A stretch of 64,000 bases of DNA from Spirochaetaceae bacterium (GTDB lineage Bacteria; Spirochaetota; Spirochaetia; Treponematales; Rectinemataceae), in the NCBI GenBank assembly GCA_025356015.1, contig JANXYO010000103.1:62001-126000 (forward strand), in the 5' to 3' direction. The position numbers were made by a program, and so were the translations under genes. Of the stretch, positions 61,862 to 64,000 are shown in pieces (the stretch's first letter is position 1; each line of letters starts with the position of its first letter). The notes under the pieces were generated by a model. It had not been told where the DNA came from and did no database searches. It saw nothing but the letters and a program-made list of their open reading frames with translations.

Positions 61862-63703
61862 ATGTCATTCCTCATCACGAAGCCCGGAGAGATGCTGTCC
61901 CGCGGGCTTGCCGAGCTCGATGCGATCCTCGTCACCGGCGACGCCTACGTCGACCACCCCTCGTTCGGGGCGGCCCTGATCGGGCGCCTCCTTGAGTCCG
62001 CGGGCTACCGGGTCGGCATTCTCGCCAGACCGGACCCCGACGACGTGGAGGCATTCCGCCTCCTTGGCCGGCCACGGCTCGCCTTCCTGGTCACCGCTGG
62101 CGCCATCGATTCGATGGTCTCGTCCTACACAGCCAACAAGAAGCCAAGGGCCGAGGATGACTACGCCCCCGGGGGCAAGTCCGAGCTCTGCCTTCGCGGC
62201 GACGGGAGCATCGGCCGCGGGAAGCTGGCGAGAACCCAGGCTAGGCCAGACCGCGCCCTCATTGTCTACGCGACCAGATGCCGGGAGGCCTTCAAGGGAG
62301 TGCCCATCGTGGTCGGGGGCCTCGAGGCCTCGCTCCGCCGCCTGTCCCACTACGATTACTGGTCCGACTCGATCAGGCGATCCATCCTCCTCGACTCGAA
62401 GGCCGACCTCCTCGTCTATGGCATGGGGGAGACCGCGATCCTGGGGATAATGGCCGCCCTGTCGGAGGGACGGCAGCCCGGGGAGATCAGGGGACTGCGG
62501 GGGACAGCCTGGCGCTCCTCGAAGCCGCCCTCACTCGGAGAAGGGCTCTCCATAAAGCTTCCCTCCTTTGACTCGATAAAATCCGACAAGGCGCTTTTCG
62601 CCGAATCCTTCCGCACCCAGTACAGGTCCTCCGACCCCCATTGCAGCAAGGCCCTCGTCGAGGAATCCGGAGGGCGCTGGGTTGTCGTGGAACCTCCCGC
62701 CTTCCCCCTCGATGGGGAAGCCCTCGATCGCCTCTATGAACTGCCCTACGAGAGGGACGCCCACCCGATGTATTCGGCCTTTGGAGGCGTGCCCGCCCTG
62801 TCAGAGGTCAGGTTCTCCCTCGTCTCCAGCCGCGGCTGCTTCGGGGCATGCTCTTTCTGCTCCCTCGCCTTCCACCAGGGCCGCATCCTCACAGCAAGGA
62901 GCAGGGGCTCGATCGTCGCCGAGGCGAGAAAGCTGAGCCAGCTCCCCGACTTCAAGGGCTACATCCACGACGTCGGCGGGCCGACCGCGAATTTCAGGAA
63001 GCCCGCCTGCGAGAAGATGGGCCGCTCCGGGGCCTGCCCGGACAGGCGCTGCCTCGCACCCGATCCCTGTCCAAATCTTCGGCCAGACCATTCGGATTAT
63101 CTGGCCCTCCTGCGTGAGCTGCGGGGCCTGCCGGGGGTCAAGAAGGTCTTCATCCGCTCCGGGATACGCTTCGACTACCTCCTGCTCGAGGCCGATGACA
63201 CATTCTTCAGGGAGCTGCTGGAGCACCATGTCTCCGGCCAGCTCAAGGTCGCCCCCGAGCATGTCTCGCGAAGGGTCCTCGAGCTCATGGGTAAGCCGCG
63301 CCGCGAGGTATACGACGCCTTCGCGAGGCGCTATCTCGAGCTCAACCGCGAGCTTGGCCTGAAGCAGTACCTGGTCCCCTATTTCATCTCCGCCCATCCT
63401 GGAGCCGGCCTCGAAGAGGCCATAGAGCTCGCGGAATACCTCAGGGACGGGGGTTTCGTCCCCGACCAGGTGCAGGACTTCTATCCCACGCCGGGCACCC
63501 TCTCCACCGTCATGTACTGTACAGGACTGGACCCCATGAGCGGGGATCCTGTGCATGTCGCGCGCGGCGCCCGAGAGCGAGCCCTGCAGCGAGCCCTTCT
63601 CCAGTACAGCAAACCCGAGAACCGCGAACTGGTGCGTGAGGCACTGGTCGCGGCGGGCAGGAGGGACCTTATCGGCACGGGAAGAAGATGCCTCATCAGC
63701 TAG
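61862..63703 (+). CDS. ygiQ: YgiQ-family radical SAM protein
   Basis: The 613-residue protein has a cobalamin-binding-like N-terminal region (AALIGRLLESAGYRVGILARPD), then VVGGLEASLRRLSHYDYW and RDAHPMYSAFGGVPAL, which are typical of YgiQ. The radical SAM motif is SSRGCFGACSFCSLAFHQGR (CxxxCxxC). A further cysteine-rich segment (CEKMGRSGACPDRRCLAPDPCPNL) may hold a second cluster. LKVAPEHVSRRVLELMGKP and QDFYPTPGTLSTVMYCTGLDP complete the family pattern. The reaction is unknown in the family. The ATG lies about 10 bases after a TATACT box. Confidence 0.93.
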   Translation: MSFLITKPGEMLSRGLAELDAILVTGDAYVDHPSFGAALIGRLLESAGYRVGILARPDPDDVEAFRLLGRPRLAFLVTAGAIDSMVSSYTANKKPRAEDDYAPGGKSELCLRGDGSIGRGKLARTQARPDRALIVYATRCREAFKGVPIVVGGLEASLRRLSHYDYWSDSIRRSILLDSKADLLVYGMGETAILGIMAALSEGRQPGEIRGLRGTAWRSSKPPSLGEGLSIKLPSFDSIKSDKALFAESFRTQYRSSDPHCSKALVEESGGRWVVVEPPAFPLDGEALDRLYELPYERDAHPMYSAFGGVPALSEVRFSLVSSRGCFGACSFCSLAFHQGRILTARSRGSIVAEARKLSQLPDFKGYIHDVGGPTANFRKPACEKMGRSGACPDRRCLAPDPCPNLRPDHSDYLALLRELRGLPGVKKVFIRSGIRFDYLLLEADDTFFRELLEHHVSGQLKVAPEHVSRRVLELMGKPRREVYDAFARRYLELNRELGLKQYLVPYFISAHPGAGLEEAIELAEYLRDGGFVPDQVQDFYPTPGTLSTVMYCTGLDPMSGDPVHVARGARERALQRALLQYSKPENRELVREALVAAGRRDLIGTGRRCLIS

Positions 63704-63731
63704 GGTCCATCGGCCGACAATGAAATAAGCC

Positions 63732-63760
63732 TTGCACTAAAGTTTTTAGAGATTTAGACT
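63732..63760 (+). promoter_or_regulatory. Promoter of the last, unfinished gene
   Basis: TTGCAC (63732-63737), a 17-base spacer and TAGACT (63755-63760) lie in an AT-rich patch after ygiQ. The leader would be about 32 nt. Confidence 0.45.
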
Positions 63761-63798
63761 CTATTGGACTGAAGTGCGAGCCAAATGCAGGAGGGTGA

Positions 63799-64000
63799 AT
63801 GTCCAAGCGTCGAAGGAAAGTCCTGCTGCTCGATATTGGGGAAGCCACATCTCCTGGAGCCTCCCACGAGCCAAGACAGGGAGAGTCCACCCTTCGCGCA
63901 TTGTCCGGGGAGAAGCTCAGCCCAGAGGCGATAGACCCTGATGGCGTGGATGACCTGGTCCTGATGCGGCACTCCAGCTACCTCGAGCTCAGGCGGATGG
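63799..64000 (+). CDS. Start of an unknown protein (cut by window edge)
   Basis: GGAGG ends about 5 bases before the ATG, and the frame stays open to the end of the window. The 67 visible residues have a basic start (MSKRRRKVLLLDIGEATS) and a charged part rich in Asp, Glu and Leu (DGVDDLVLMRHSSYLELRRM). No domain can be named from this fragment. It has its own promoter in the intergenic gap after ygiQ. Confidence 0.65.
   Translation, partial: MSKRRRKVLLLDIGEATSPGASHEPRQGESTLRALSGEKLSPEAIDPDGVDDLVLMRHSSYLELRRM

Overview
The window is a GC-rich stretch of a spirochaete chromosome, most like the Treponema/Spirochaeta side of the phylum. The main reasons are a CheA with an unusually long P3 region followed directly by CheW, many lipoproteins and FadL-like outer-membrane barrels, a sugar/nucleoside-type ABC operon with a DUF3798-like binding protein, a bactofilin, PilZ and Gx-transporter genes, and 7TMR-DISM signalling. 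I see no insertion sequence, prophage, CRISPR array or integrase. Gene density is high and many neighbours overlap by ATGA, so most genes sit in short operons.

Layout. 1-3 kb: cheA-cheW (minus; cheW runs off the edge). 3.2-6.3 kb: two outer-membrane-type proteins, an RRM RNA-binding protein and a small CxxC protein. 6.5-10.7 kb: tRNA-Lys(UUU) and two tandem lipoprotein/beta-barrel pairs. 10.7-18 kb (minus): mtaB, a TPR protein, bactofilin, rsmA, comEC, a HEAT-like protein and a PilZ protein. 18-23.5 kb (plus): CPBP protease, a small unknown, a methyltransferase, an Hsp70-SBD/LysM fusion and a lytic transglycosylase. 23.5-32.1 kb: tsaC, purE, a cNMP-binding protein, a dienelactone hydrolase with a b562-like protein, a B3/B4 protein, purK and ftsK. 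32.3-34.5 kb: slyD and a NusG-II/Gx/membrane operon. 34.5-40.6 kb (minus): leuS and two chemoreceptors. 40.8-46.5 kb (minus): a five-gene ABC transporter operon with its own promoter, internal attenuator and final terminator. 46.6-50.7 kb: a C12 tract, a class III cyclase, fadD and a lipoprotein. 50.7-55.8 kb: a hybrid sensor kinase, a sigma54 activator and, just downstream, a candidate sigma54-driven small RNA. 55.8-64 kb: PHP and DRTGG proteins, OmpA, an M28 peptidase, a second cyclase, a Holliday-resolvase-like protein, a YgiQ radical SAM protein and an unfinished gene.

The genes combine into several themes. Signalling: CheA/CheW, two chemoreceptors, two class III cyclases, a free cNMP-binding protein, a PilZ protein and a two-component/sigma54 module. 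Envelope biogenesis: FtsK, LysM, transglycosylase, bactofilin, barrels and lipoproteins. tRNA modification: TsaC and MtaB, with their substrate tRNA-Lys(UUU) encoded close by. Purine synthesis: PurE and PurK.

The most interesting candidate is at 50678-50838. A near-consensus sigma54 promoter (TGGCACG-N4-GTGCT) lies about 135 nt before an intrinsic terminator, with no convincing gene between, immediately downstream of a GAFTGA-type sigma54 activator gene. This looks like a dedicated regulatory RNA. Everything here was read by eye; no database search or computation was run.
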